DNA from: Ardenticatenales bacterium
GTDB taxonomy: Bacteria > Chloroflexota > Anaerolineae > Promineifilales > UBA4811
NCBI GenBank assembly: GCA_030667645.1
Contig: DAOUVM010000134.1
Coordinates: forward strand, 1 to 6,942
Direction of reading: 5' to 3'
Length of the DNA: 6,942 nt
Part shown: positions 1 to 6,942 of the stretch, piece after piece
Layout of the letters: each line of letters begins with the position of its first letter
Position numbering within the stretch: the first letter of the stretch is position 1
Notes under the pieces: generated by a model
Seen by the model: the letters and a program-made list of their open reading frames with translations, nothing else
Database searches by the model: none
What the model was told of the DNA's origin: nothing
Position numbers and translations under genes: made by a program

Positions 1-1
1 C

Positions 2-199
2 GACAACCAGTATCACTTGTCGCACGCCGAGTTGAGACTGTTCCGCAGAGGACCTTTTCTATGGTCGGGAAAAGGACATGCCATCTATCGCGTCGAGATC
101 CATGATCAACAGGGCAATCACCGAAAGGGTTGGGTCCGGTGTGGCAGTTGGCTGGCAGGCCTAATGTCCGGTCAGGTGGAAGAAAGATGGGACATCTGA
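2..199 (+). CDS. 3' end of an unrecognised gene (partial)
   Basis: A reading frame is open from the left edge of the window to a TGA at 197-199, giving 65 visible residues; the true start lies outside. The tail is basic and aromatic-rich, with segments such as LFRRGPFLWSGKGHAIYRV and GWVRCGSWLAGL, and ends in VEERWDI. No catalytic motif, signal peptide or clear membrane segment is visible. I do not recognise the family. A TTG at 17 could be called as a start, but the frame continues upstream of it and nothing before it looks like a ribosome binding site, so a truncated longer gene is more likely. It lies 51 bp upstream of the ABC ATPase and on the same strand, so it could be the preceding gene of the same transcript, but that is not shown. 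Confidence 0.55.
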   Translation, partial: DNQYHLSHAELRLFRRGPFLWSGKGHAIYRVEIHDQQGNHRKGWVRCGSWLAGLMSGQVEERWDI

Positions 200-250
200 G
201 CAGAACCTGAAAAGTGCGCCCTGCTGGATTTATGGAAGGAGTTTCCAATT

Positions 251-1200
<950 letters not shown>

Positions 1201-1204
<4 letters not shown>

Positions 1205-2403
1205 CCGCATTCTTGCGTATCGCCGTACAGGAATACAAGCGCATCGCTCTCAAGCGGAGCTTTATCCTTGCTCTGTTGAGCGTTCCCCTGATGATTGGCC
1301 TCAACGTCGGGTTCGGCTTGTTCCTGGAATCCAGCGAAAAGGACAATTCACCGGTCGGCTATGTCGATCACGCCGATCTGTTGGCCAACGCCATCCCCGC
1401 GCCCGTGAGCGGTTCCAGCAAGCCGGTCGAGTTCATCCCCTTTTCTACCGAGGATGAGGCGCGCTCGGCCGTGGAATCGGGAGAGATCCAGGCCTATTAT
1501 GTAGTGGCTGCCGACTATTATTCTTCCTCCCGCATCGACCTCGCCTACCTGGAGGAACCCGGCCGGAACGCCACTCGCCAGTTTTACGACCTTGTCCGAA
1601 TCAACCTGCTGTCCGATCAACCGTCCGAGATCGCCCTTCTCGCCGTCGGCAGCACAGACATCATCGTGCGCTCACTGGACGGCAACCGCCAGGTCCCAGG
1701 CGGCGGACCGACATTCGGTCTGATCATGCCGCTGCTCATCAGCATCGCCTTTCTCTTCCTACTCCTCATGAATTCGGGATACATCCTGCAGGCGCTAGTC
1801 GATGAGAAAGAGAACCGCACTATGGAGGTACTGGTCACTTCTGTTTCACCCTCTCAACTCATCAGCGGCAAGATCATGGGCATCGTAGCCGTCGGCCTCA
1901 CCCAGCTCATTGCCTGGACCGTCGTCTGTCTCCTGGCGATCTTTGTCGCCGGCAGTGCTGGCGTCACCTGGTTTCAAGACGCCAGCCTCGATTGGGGAAT
2001 CATCGCCGCCACCGCCACAATAGCCATCCCCTCTTATGTCCTGGCATCAGCTCTGATGGCGGCCATCGGCGCGACCGTGGTGTCAGCTCAGGAAGGCCAG
2101 CCAACGGGGGCGCTATTCTCCGTGCTCCACCTCGTTCCCATCTATCTGGCTTGGGCGATTGTCGAGACGCCAGATGCGATCCTGCCGACCGTTCTGAGTT
2201 TCTTACCGTTCACTTCGCTCGTGACGGTCAGCCTGCGGAACCTATTTGGAGTCGTGCCCTGGTGGCAGGTTGCCGCCAGCGTCTCCATTCAAACCCTATG
2301 CGCTGTAGGAGCGCTCTGGTTAGCCGGTCGCGCCTTTCGCCTGGGCATGCTGCGCTACGGCCAGCGCCTCAACTGGCGCGAGCTGATCAAAGCGAGGTCG
2401 TAA
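1201..2403 (+). CDS. ABC-2 type exporter permease, subunit 1 (NatB-like)
   Basis: Integral membrane subunit of the exporter, 400 residues. Topology is typical of the ABC2_membrane_3/NatB class: a short basic N-terminus, TM1 at about 21-42, a large extracytoplasmic domain at about 43-170, then a bundle of hydrophobic segments at roughly 173-196, 223-250, 265-292, 303-322, 326-345 and 353-378, and a basic C-terminal tail. The family motif EKENRTMEVLVTSVSP (202-217), which follows the second membrane segment and precedes GKIMG, is clear. The extracytoplasmic domain contains ARSAVESGEIQAYYV (87-101), a motif shared with the partner permease. The start overlaps the ATPase stop by ATGA. The closest comparison is NatB/COG1668-type permeases; the exported substrate cannot be read from sequence. 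Confidence 0.92.
2394..2397 (+). promoter_or_regulatory. Ribosome binding site deciding the start of permease 2
   Basis: GAGG ends 5 bases before the ATG at 2403. The reading frame is open much further upstream (an ATG at 1992 is in frame), but this site, the TAATG junction with permease 1 and the start of homology at MNKTMLVLRHELV fix the start at 2403. Confidence 0.7.
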
Positions 2404-3683
2404 TGAATAAGACAATGCTCGTCCTGCGTCACGAACTCGTCACCACGCTCAGGCGCCGGTCGTACTTGCTGCTGGCCTTTGGTATCCCCCTGCTGGCCAT
2501 CCTGATCTTTGGAGGGTTTTCCATCCTCAAGAACGACTCGGCCGGCGACCAGGACGCACCACCAGAAACAGAGACGTCCGAGCTAGAGGTCGAAGGATAC
2601 GTCGACCAGAGCGGATTGATCAGCGTGATCCCAGAGAGTGTTACCCCCGGCCACCTGGTGGCCTACGCCGGCGAGGAGCAGGCCCAGCAGGCACTTGCGT
2701 CTGGCGAGATCGCCGCATACTATGTGATCCCCGAAAACTATATAGAGGTGAACGAGGTATTCTACGTCTATCCTGACTCACGCTCCCTGACCGACGATGG
2801 TCAACCTATGACGATGCTCTGGACTCTGCTGGTCAACTTGCTGGGCGGCGATGCCGAACTGGCCGGCCGGGTCTGGAACCCCATGGACCTGGAGGTCACT
2901 AACCTGGCTCCCGAGCCGGAACACGACCGCTTCTCTGGCGAGGATTGTTCGCGGCCCGGGTCCGCCTGCCAGTCAAACATCCTGATCCGCCTCCTTCCAA
3001 TGGCGATGACGGTGCTCTTCTTCACCTTCTTTATGACCGGCTCCACCCACCTTCTCGGAAACATCAGCACCGAGAAGGAGAACCGAACCATCGAGATCCT
3101 AATGGTGTCGATCTCCCCTCAGCAGATGCTGGCCGGAAAGATCATCGGATTAGGAATAACCGGGCTGCTTCAGTTCGTTGTCTGGATAGGTACGATCTTT
3201 GCCTTGATCAGCCTCGGCGGACAGACGCTCAATCTTCCCCAGGAGTTCACCTTTCCGGCCTCACTACTGGTATGGGGGCTCGTGTTCTTCCTGCTCGGCT
3301 ATGCCGTGTACGCAACTCTGATGGCGGGTGTGGGCGCCGTGGCGCCCAGGCTCAAGGAAGCCAATCAGGCCACTTTTGTGGTCCTATCGCCGCTGTTCCT
3401 GAGCTATTTGGTCGGCGTCATTGCGCCTACGACCGGCGCTTCCCACGCGGCGCTTCCAACCGCACTGAGCCTGTTTCCGCTGACCGCCCCGGTGGCCATG
3501 ATGATGCGCCTGACCACCACCGGCGTGCCCTTGTGGCAACTGCTGCTCTCGGCCGGGTTGATGTTGATCACCGCCTATCTCATCCTCCGCGCCGTCGCTG
3601 CCATGTTCCGCGCTCAGAACCTGCTCTCCGGCCAGTCCTTCTCGCTCGGACGTTTCTTCGGTGCACTCTTGGGACGGACCTAG
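2403..3683 (+). CDS. ABC-2 type exporter permease, subunit 2 (NatB-like)
   Basis: Second integral membrane subunit, 426 residues from the ATG at 2403, which shares one base with the TAA of permease 1. It has the same layout: TM1 at about 21-41, a large extracytoplasmic domain at about 45-192, then hydrophobic segments near 196-217, 243-271, 285-311, 323-341, 351-367 and 378-400. The motif EKENRTIEILMVSISPQQ (224-241) followed by GKIIG aligns with permease 1, and ASGEIAAYYVIPENY (99-113) matches ESGEIQAYYV there, so the two are diverged copies from a gene duplication and probably pair as a heterodimer. C182 and C189 in the outer domain could form a disulfide; permease 1 lacks an equivalent pair. 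The C-terminal tail (QSFSLGRFFGALLGRT) is short and basic. Substrate unknown. Confidence 0.92.
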   Translation: MNKTMLVLRHELVTTLRRRSYLLLAFGIPLLAILIFGGFSILKNDSAGDQDAPPETETSELEVEGYVDQSGLISVIPESVTPGHLVAYAGEEQAQQALASGEIAAYYVIPENYIEVNEVFYVYPDSRSLTDDGQPMTMLWTLLVNLLGGDAELAGRVWNPMDLEVTNLAPEPEHDRFSGEDCSRPGSACQSNILIRLLPMAMTVLFFTFFMTGSTHLLGNISTEKENRTIEILMVSISPQQMLAGKIIGLGITGLLQFVVWIGTIFALISLGGQTLNLPQEFTFPASLLVWGLVFFLLGYAVYATLMAGVGAVAPRLKEANQATFVVLSPLFLSYLVGVIAPTTGASHAALPTALSLFPLTAPVAMMMRLTTTGVPLWQLLLSAGLMLITAYLILRAVAAMFRAQNLLSGQSFSLGRFFGALLGRT

Positions 3684-3925
3684 CACGCCGGCGGACCTTT
3701 GCTTTGTCCGTCTTGAACACCCGCAAGGCATCTGCCTGAAAGCGCAGGCTGGGAGCCGATCCTAGCCAAATTCTACCCCGAGCGTCAGAAGAGATTGTTG
3801 GCAATAGGGTAAGGAATCTTAACTAACTATTGTCCACCTTCCTCATCCCGTTTCGAGTTTGGCAGATGCGGAGAGCCTGACACCACCGTAGGTCACACCG
3901 CTGACTGGTATCCAGGGAGGGTGAA
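3684..3925. other. Intergenic stretch between exporter operon and DinB gene
   Basis: It holds two short dyads: CGGAC/GTCCG at 3692-3696 and 3706-3710 (9-base loop), and GCCTG/CAGGC at 3734-3738 and 3745-3749 (6-base loop). Neither is followed by a run of T, so a Rho-independent terminator is not supported, although the first sits only 8 bases after the permease 2 stop. A loose promoter-like arrangement (TTGGCA near 3798, AT-rich TAACTAACTAT about 16-21 bases later) lies upstream of the DinB gene, but its spacing is ambiguous. GGGAGG at 3915-3920 is the DinB ribosome binding site. Confidence 0.35.
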
Positions 3926-4523
3926 ATGGATTTGGGTCACTTGATATCACTGATGGGTGACAATGCGCAGCGGTTGCGCGCCCTCGCAGAGGGCGTTTCC
4001 GATTATCAGGCACGCTGGAAGCCCGACCCGGCTTCCTGGTCGATCTTGGAGGTGGTGAATCACCTTCTTGACGAGGAGAAGGAGGATTTCCGAGCTCGAT
4101 TGAACCTCGCTCTTTATCAACCTGATGAGCCCTGGCCCGGGATTGACCCCAAAGTACTTGTTCAGTAACACCTTGGTCCTTTTGTGACCGCTCTGCGCGT
4201 GAATCACCACTCGAAACGGAAAGTTATTCCTCAAGTGCGAAGGTTGGGTGACACAACGCCGCTACAATGAGCAGAACCCCGGTGAATCCATAGACGATTT
4301 TCTTGCCGCCCGGGAGGCGTCGCTCCTTTGGCTGAAAGGTCTTTCATCACCGAACTGGGAGGCCGCCTATGACGCTCCATTCGGGCAGATCACAGCCGGG
4401 GACATCTTTGCCGCCTGGGTGGCACACGATCTGTTGCACATGCGCCAGCTTGTGGGACTGCATTGGGCCTATGCGAAGAGAAAAGTCGACCCATACCGGA
4501 CGGATTATGCCGGAACCTGGTAG
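3926..4523 (+). pseudogene. DinB/YfiT-like metal-binding protein gene, disrupted by an 85-bp element
   Basis: The two halves of one DinB-superfamily gene lie in different frames. The first encodes residues 1-76, from the ATG at 3926 with a strong GGGAGG ribosome site, ending at GIDPK (codon 4151-4153). The second resumes with EGWVTQRRYNEQN (from 4239) and runs to a TAG at 4521-4523. Joined, they give about 170 residues, the usual family size. The expected metal triad of the four-helix bundle fold is present: H46 in EVVNHLLDEE, and HxxxH in WVAHDLLHMRQL in the second half. The family contains putative metal-dependent thiol transferases and many members of unknown role. The insert brings an in-frame TAA (4166-4168) and shifts the frame by one, so the full protein cannot be made. 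Coding sense on both sides is otherwise intact, with no extra stops, so the break looks fairly recent. A GTG at 4248 could start the second half, but no good ribosome site precedes it. Confidence 0.85.
4154..4238 (+). mobile_element. MITE-like inverted-repeat element, copy A (inside the DinB gene)
   Basis: 85 bp, too short to encode a transposase. The ends pair as imperfect 16-base terminal inverted repeats: GTACTTGTTCAGTAAC (4154-4169) against GTTATTCCTCAAGTGC (4223-4238). This gives a 7-bp outer stem and a 5-bp inner stem (one G-T wobble in each) separated by a symmetric 4x4 mismatch. The centre contains GTGAATCAC, a small palindrome kept in both copies. The boundaries come from two independent lines: the DinB protein sequence stops and resumes on either side, and similarity to copy B starts at the same GTACTT. 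Flanking triplets AAA (4151-4153) and GAA (4239-4241) could be a decayed 3-bp target duplication, since the uninterrupted protein would then read DP(K/E)GW. I cannot assign a parent insertion sequence. Confidence 0.75.
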
Positions 4524-4540
4524 TGAGCCAGGAAAAGGAT

Positions 4541-4564
4541 GCCAAGACTGACGGTTCGCTTGGC
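4541..4564 (+). terminator. Weak stem-loop downstream of the DinB gene
   Basis: GCCAAG (4541-4546) and CTTGGC (4559-4564) form a perfect 6-bp stem with a 12-base loop, 17 bases after the DinB stop. There is no U-tract after it, so termination is only a possibility; it could be a chance dyad. Confidence 0.2.
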
Positions 4565-4596
4565 CCGTAGAATCAAACCCGACTCTTCACTCACTC

Positions 4597-4608
4597 GAGG
4601 CCGGCCTC
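4597..4608. repeat. 12-base perfect palindrome GAGGCCGGCCTC
   Basis: An uninterrupted self-complementary sequence in the gene-free stretch. It may be a protein binding site or chance in GC-rich DNA; nothing nearby decides. Confidence 0.4.
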
Positions 4609-4643
4609 CGTCTCTTCATCACATTCAATCCGCCGTTCCGGGC

Positions 4644-4709
4644 CACCTGGTCGTTGGGGGAATCGCCGGTCTGGCGCTGAGAAGGTAGCGCCTTGGCACC
4701 GGCCAGGTG
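4644..4709. repeat. Nested inverted repeat, 18 bp of perfect pairing in three blocks
   Basis: Three left-arm blocks pair in order with three right-arm blocks: CACCTGG (4644-4650) with CCAGGTG (4703-4709), CCGGT (4666-4670) with ACCGG (4698-4702), and GGCGCT (4673-4678) with AGCGCC (4687-4692). The terminal loop is GAGAAGGT. The left arm carries a 15-base bulge (4651-4665) between the outer two blocks, while on the right the same two blocks are directly joined; a 2x5 internal loop separates the inner two. There is no T-run after it, so it is not a typical terminator. It could be a structured RNA, a regulatory hairpin or a mobile-element remnant. Confidence 0.65.
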
Positions 4710-4999
4710 AGTTGGAGAGCGATCGGGCCCCTTATCTAGTGACAGTTTCATGGTCATTTCGTCGCCATGGTGGCGCACAAACGGAGCCTGGCTCAGAGTC
4801 CTCGACTGCTCAAGCCGGCCGAGCTGGCGGCGCCCTCCACTGCTGGTCACCTGACCAATGCGGAAATCCGCCATCTGGCTATCGGTGACACTCTTCCAAA
4901 GCACGATGCGTCTTTAGGTTTATTGCGATACACTGGGGACGATAGCGAATCGACAGGAAACGGATCCGGAAGACAGCGGACTGGGAATGGAGACAAGAA

Positions 5000-6565
5000 A
5001 TGAAGAGCAGACTATCATCCAATGCCTTGTGGGCCGAACTCGTCCTCACAATCCTCACTCTGTTGGCCCTGAACGCCTGCACGCCGACCACGGACGGGGA
5101 CGGCGCAGCGCCCACGCTGATGCCCCCGACCGCCCCGGCGGATGTGTCCGCAGGCGACGTCTGTGTGGACAAGAACACCGGCGCCAGCTTGAGCTACCAG
5201 GCGGCGGTCGAGATCGCCCAGGGTAGCGAGTGCCTCATGGAAGGTGGACAACTACAAGAGACTAACCTTTGTAACGAGGATACCGGCACCTGGTGGATCG
5301 ATCTGGACCTGGAAACGCCCAACTGCAATCCGGCCTGTGTCGTCGATCTGACGAGCAGGACGGCCGAGATCAACTGGCGCTGCATGGGCGCCCTTCCGCC
5401 GCAGGGTACCGAGGAGCCGGCCACTCCGGCGGGTGAACTATCGGCTGTCGCCTGGTACGGCCACATAGTCAGCGCCCCGGCCGGCTCTGGTTTCGACGAC
5501 TATCTGGTCGTGCTGCCCGATGGCACGGCCGAGATCGGCCTGACCGGCGCCGACGCCGAAATCGAGGCCCAGATTGCGGCCCTGCGGGACCAAGAGCCCC
5601 CGAACAACCACGCCCACTTTTGGGGTGCCCTCACCTGCGACTCGAACGACTATGGCGGGTGCCAACTCGTCGTCAGCCGCTTGCGCCCCGATGGGCCGGG
5701 TCCCTTTTTTGATCCCGACCCGATCGCAGGCTGGGTGGGGATTATCTTCAGCGGGCCGCCAGGGCTGCAGGTCGACGACTATTTCGTCTTGTTGGGCGAC
5801 CTCAATCCCTGGTATGGCATCTGGAGCGCTGATCCCGCCATCAGCGATCAACTGGAAGAACTCCGCGACACCAGCACCATCATCCGGGTGTGGGGAGAAC
5901 TGCTGGCCGGCGTCATGGACGGAAACGGCGCCCAGGTCCAGGTGAGCCGATACGAAATCGTGGCCGAGTCCGAGGACGCGGCGCCGCCGGCGCCCGAGTG
6001 GCCGGTGGCGGACGACGGCATGGAAACCTATCTCAACGAGGACTATTGGTATCAACTCAGAGTCCCGCCCACGGCGACCATCACCGAGAGCGGTGCAATC
6101 AGTTTCCCCGCCGAAGAACTGCCCGAAGGAGTGACGGCCGACGACTATCTGGCCCAACTCCAGGACCAATACGGCGGCAAGCTATGCGTGCACATCGAAT
6201 ACGGGCTGGGCTACATGTACATCTCGGCCCCCCCGAACACTGGCTTTCGCTACGTCCCTTGCGGCCTAACCGGGCTTGGCGCCGGTGAGACTGTGGAAAA
6301 GACTATAGAGGTCACCATCGCCGGACAAGCCTACACCGCTCAGGGGTTTGAATGGATCGGCAACATGGCCCCTTGCTTGCCACCGCGAGAGACCTTGGAC
6401 TGCCACAGTGAGATGATGAGGATCGTCCTCGACGATGGCACCCAGATCGAGTACGGTTCTATGCATAAACCCCCCGCGACCTTTGCGGACTATCTCGCGA
6501 AAGGAAAGGCCACGCTGCTGCAGATCCTCGCATCCTACGAACCGACCCCTGCCCGGCCGTATTGA
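5000..6565 (+). CDS. Modular secreted lipoprotein of unknown function (521 residues)
   Basis: Predicted to be exported and lipid-anchored outside the cytoplasmic membrane. It has a signal peptide with a hydrophobic core VLTILTLLALNA and a lipobox LNAC with C27, then a Thr/Pro-rich linker (28-50). A six-cysteine region follows (C55, C78, C91, C109, C113, C128) around GTWWIDLD and ACVVDLTSRTAEINWRC; six cysteines would suit three disulfides. Two copies of one module come next, at about 151-228 and 244-320, sharing W(Y/V)G-I-S-P-G-DDY-VL, LRD, WG-L and QVxVSR. The C-terminal domain (about 345-516) starts with YWYQLRVPP and contains IEYGLGYMYISAP, CLPPRETLDCHSEMMRI and C396, C421, C459, C468. No catalytic motif is evident. 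Start: GGAG at 4989-4992, 7 bases before the ATG. A second lipoprotein gene follows. I do not recognise a named family; a surface sensor or binding role is only a guess. Confidence 0.85.
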   Translation: MKSRLSSNALWAELVLTILTLLALNACTPTTDGDGAAPTLMPPTAPADVSAGDVCVDKNTGASLSYQAAVEIAQGSECLMEGGQLQETNLCNEDTGTWWIDLDLETPNCNPACVVDLTSRTAEINWRCMGALPPQGTEEPATPAGELSAVAWYGHIVSAPAGSGFDDYLVVLPDGTAEIGLTGADAEIEAQIAALRDQEPPNNHAHFWGALTCDSNDYGGCQLVVSRLRPDGPGPFFDPDPIAGWVGIIFSGPPGLQVDDYFVLLGDLNPWYGIWSADPAISDQLEELRDTSTIIRVWGELLAGVMDGNGAQVQVSRYEIVAESEDAAPPAPEWPVADDGMETYLNEDYWYQLRVPPTATITESGAISFPAEELPEGVTADDYLAQLQDQYGGKLCVHIEYGLGYMYISAPPNTGFRYVPCGLTGLGAGETVEKTIEVTIAGQAYTAQGFEWIGNMAPCLPPRETLDCHSEMMRIVLDDGTQIEYGSMHKPPATFADYLAKGKATLLQILASYEPTPARPY

Positions 6566-6572
6566 GACGCCC

Positions 6573-6659
6573 GTACTTTTTTTCAAGAACAACCTGGCGG
6601 TTTTGTGACCGTTCTACCCGTGAATCACCATTGAAAACGGAGAGTTATTCCTAAAGGGC
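6573..6659 (+). mobile_element. MITE-like inverted-repeat element, copy B (after the lipoprotein gene)
   Basis: An 87-bp relative of the element at 4154-4238, in the same orientation. Over 73 aligned bases without gaps (6588-6660 against 4167-4239) I count 58 identities, about 79%. Both begin GTACTT, with a 2-base length difference in the T-rich left end here (a run of seven T). TTTTGTGACCG, CGTGAATCACCA and AGTTATTCCT are conserved exactly. Its terminal pairing is weaker than in copy A. It starts 7 bases after the lipoprotein stop codon. No target duplication is obvious. The T-run could add a weak termination signal, but no good stem precedes it. Confidence 0.7.
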
Positions 6660-6752
6660 CAGCACCTGAAGGGATGCCAGAGATTTGGCGGAACCTTTCG
6701 CATCTCTTGATCGTCTAACTGTAGTGATCATGAAAAAGCACAAGCGGAACCG

Positions 6753-6942
6753 ATGAGAACATCAGGCACCGAGGCCATCCTGGGCTGCACCCTCGCCCTG
6801 GTGATCACGGCCGCTTGCACACCGACCTCGGATACCACCACCCCACCGGTGGTGGTCGTCGACGACGTCAACATCAACGTCACGCCGGACGCGGTCATCG
6901 ACATAGAGTTCGTGAACGCCCGCGATGCTGCTCTGGCCAGCA
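6753..6942 (+). CDS. Lipoprotein, N-terminal part (cut by window end)
   Basis: The frame is open from the ATG at 6753 to the window edge, 63 full codons. The N-terminus has a hydrophobic stretch (AILGCTLALVITAA) and a lipobox-like TAAC with C22 as the likely lipidated residue, followed by a Thr/Pro linker (TPTSDTTTPP) much like that of the upstream lipoprotein (CTPTTDG). The mature start VVVVDDVNINVTPDAVIDIEFVNARDAAL is acidic, as in extracellular proteins. No other ATG, GTG or TTG lies in frame between the upstream stop (6708-6710) and 6753. The ribosome site is poor (GGA at 6746-6748, 4 bases away), and the n-region has a single Arg and a Glu, unusual for a signal peptide. A basic 8-codon frame (MKKHKRNR) begins at 6730 and ends by overlapping this start, so a frameshifted longer N-terminus is possible. 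Confidence 0.7.
   Translation, partial: MRTSGTEAILGCTLALVITAACTPTSDTTTPPVVVVDDVNINVTPDAVIDIEFVNARDAALAS

Larger units (their letters stand above)
4524..4999. other. 476-bp gene-free stretch rich in dyads
   Basis: No convincing gene is seen on either strand; the open frames here (minus strand 4587-4904, plus strand 4767-5003) lack ribosome sites and recognisable motifs. The stretch contains several inverted repeats: GCCAAG/CTTGGC (4541-4564), the 12-base palindrome at 4597-4608, the large nested dyad at 4644-4709, CGCCA/TGGCG (4763-4775) and GAGCC/GGCTC (4784-4794). The promoter of the downstream lipoprotein gene presumably lies in its last 150 bases, but I see no clear -35/-10 pair. GGAG at 4989-4992 is the lipoprotein ribosome binding site. 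It could be decayed coding or element DNA, or an untranslated structured leader. Confidence 0.5.

Noticed and set aside
77..86. Loss of the Q-loop glutamine in the ABC ATPase (residues 77-86 of the protein; coordinates here are residues)
   Set aside because: Glutamate in PEERGLY is, to my knowledge, usual for this NatA/DUF4162 subfamily, so it is not a defect.
1992..2402. In-frame upstream extension of permease 2, adding 137 residues
   Set aside because: It overlaps permease 1 fully, its translation is Arg/His/Ser-rich without membrane segments, and the ribosome site plus family N-terminus place the start at 2403.
3692..3710. Rho-independent terminator after the exporter operon
   Set aside because: The stem is only 5 bp with a 9-base loop and the following bases are TCTTGAAC, not a T-run.
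2945..3739. 264-codon open frame on the + strand
   Set aside because: It is a second-frame shadow of the permease 2 gene, very rich in Arg, Pro and His, with no ribosome site or motif.
4154..4238. Assignment of the element to a named IS family from its GTACTT ends
   Set aside because: The ends alone do not match any family I can name with confidence, and no transposase is present.
4587..4904. 105-codon open frame on the - strand in the gene-free stretch
   Set aside because: No ribosome site, no recognised motif, and it runs straight through the nested dyad. It could be a decayed gene fragment, but I cannot support a product.
4767..5003. 78-codon open frame on the + strand before the lipoprotein
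   Set aside because: No ribosome site or recognisable domain; overlaps the likely leader region and the lipoprotein start.
5438..6169. 243-codon open frame on the - strand
   Set aside because: It lies antisense within the lipoprotein gene, whose signal peptide, lipobox and repeated modules are clear; high GC explains the long antisense frame.

Overview
The window is high-GC bacterial DNA carrying an ABC-2 type exporter operon, a DinB-family gene broken by a small inverted-repeat element, and two adjacent lipoprotein genes. The style of the lipoproteins (LNAC/TAAC lipobox followed by TPT-rich linkers, a six-cysteine module with a GTWWIDLD core, and repeated W-G-x-I-x-S-x-P/G-DDY modules) and the 24-bp GC-rich tandem insert in a coding region suggest a Chloroflexota (Anaerolineae/Caldilineae-like) genome. 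That placement is inference from sequence style; no rRNA or other marker gene is present.

Layout, all genes on the + strand. (1) 2-199: 3' end of an unrecognised gene. (2) 251-3683: a tightly coupled three-gene operon. An ABC ATPase of the NatA/DUF4162 type (251-1204) overlaps a first ABC-2 permease by ATGA, and that permease overlaps a second one by a single base (TAATG). The two permeases are diverged paralogues that probably form a heterodimeric membrane channel driven by the ATPase. The ATPase ends with two exact copies of a 24-bp repeat, which add an EGQRPEPA-EGQRPEPA tail. (3) 3926-4523: a DinB/YfiT-like metal-binding gene, disrupted after codon 76. The interruption is an 85-bp element with 16-bp imperfect terminal inverted repeats. 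(4) 4524-4999: a 476-bp gene-free stretch rich in dyads, including a nested 18-bp-stem hairpin at 4644-4709. (5) 5000-6565: a 521-residue modular lipoprotein. (6) 6573-6659: a second copy of the inverted-repeat element, placed 7 bp after the lipoprotein stop codon. (7) 6753-end: the start of another lipoprotein gene, cut by the window edge.

The most notable observation is the pair of related 85/87-bp elements (about 79% identical over a 73-bp ungapped core). One copy provides an almost clean before/after view because it interrupts a recognisable protein between two conserved blocks, which fixes the element boundaries. It looks like a non-autonomous MITE-type family. The second most notable is the nested dyad in the 476-bp intergenic stretch, which has no poly-T tail and is not explained by any gene.
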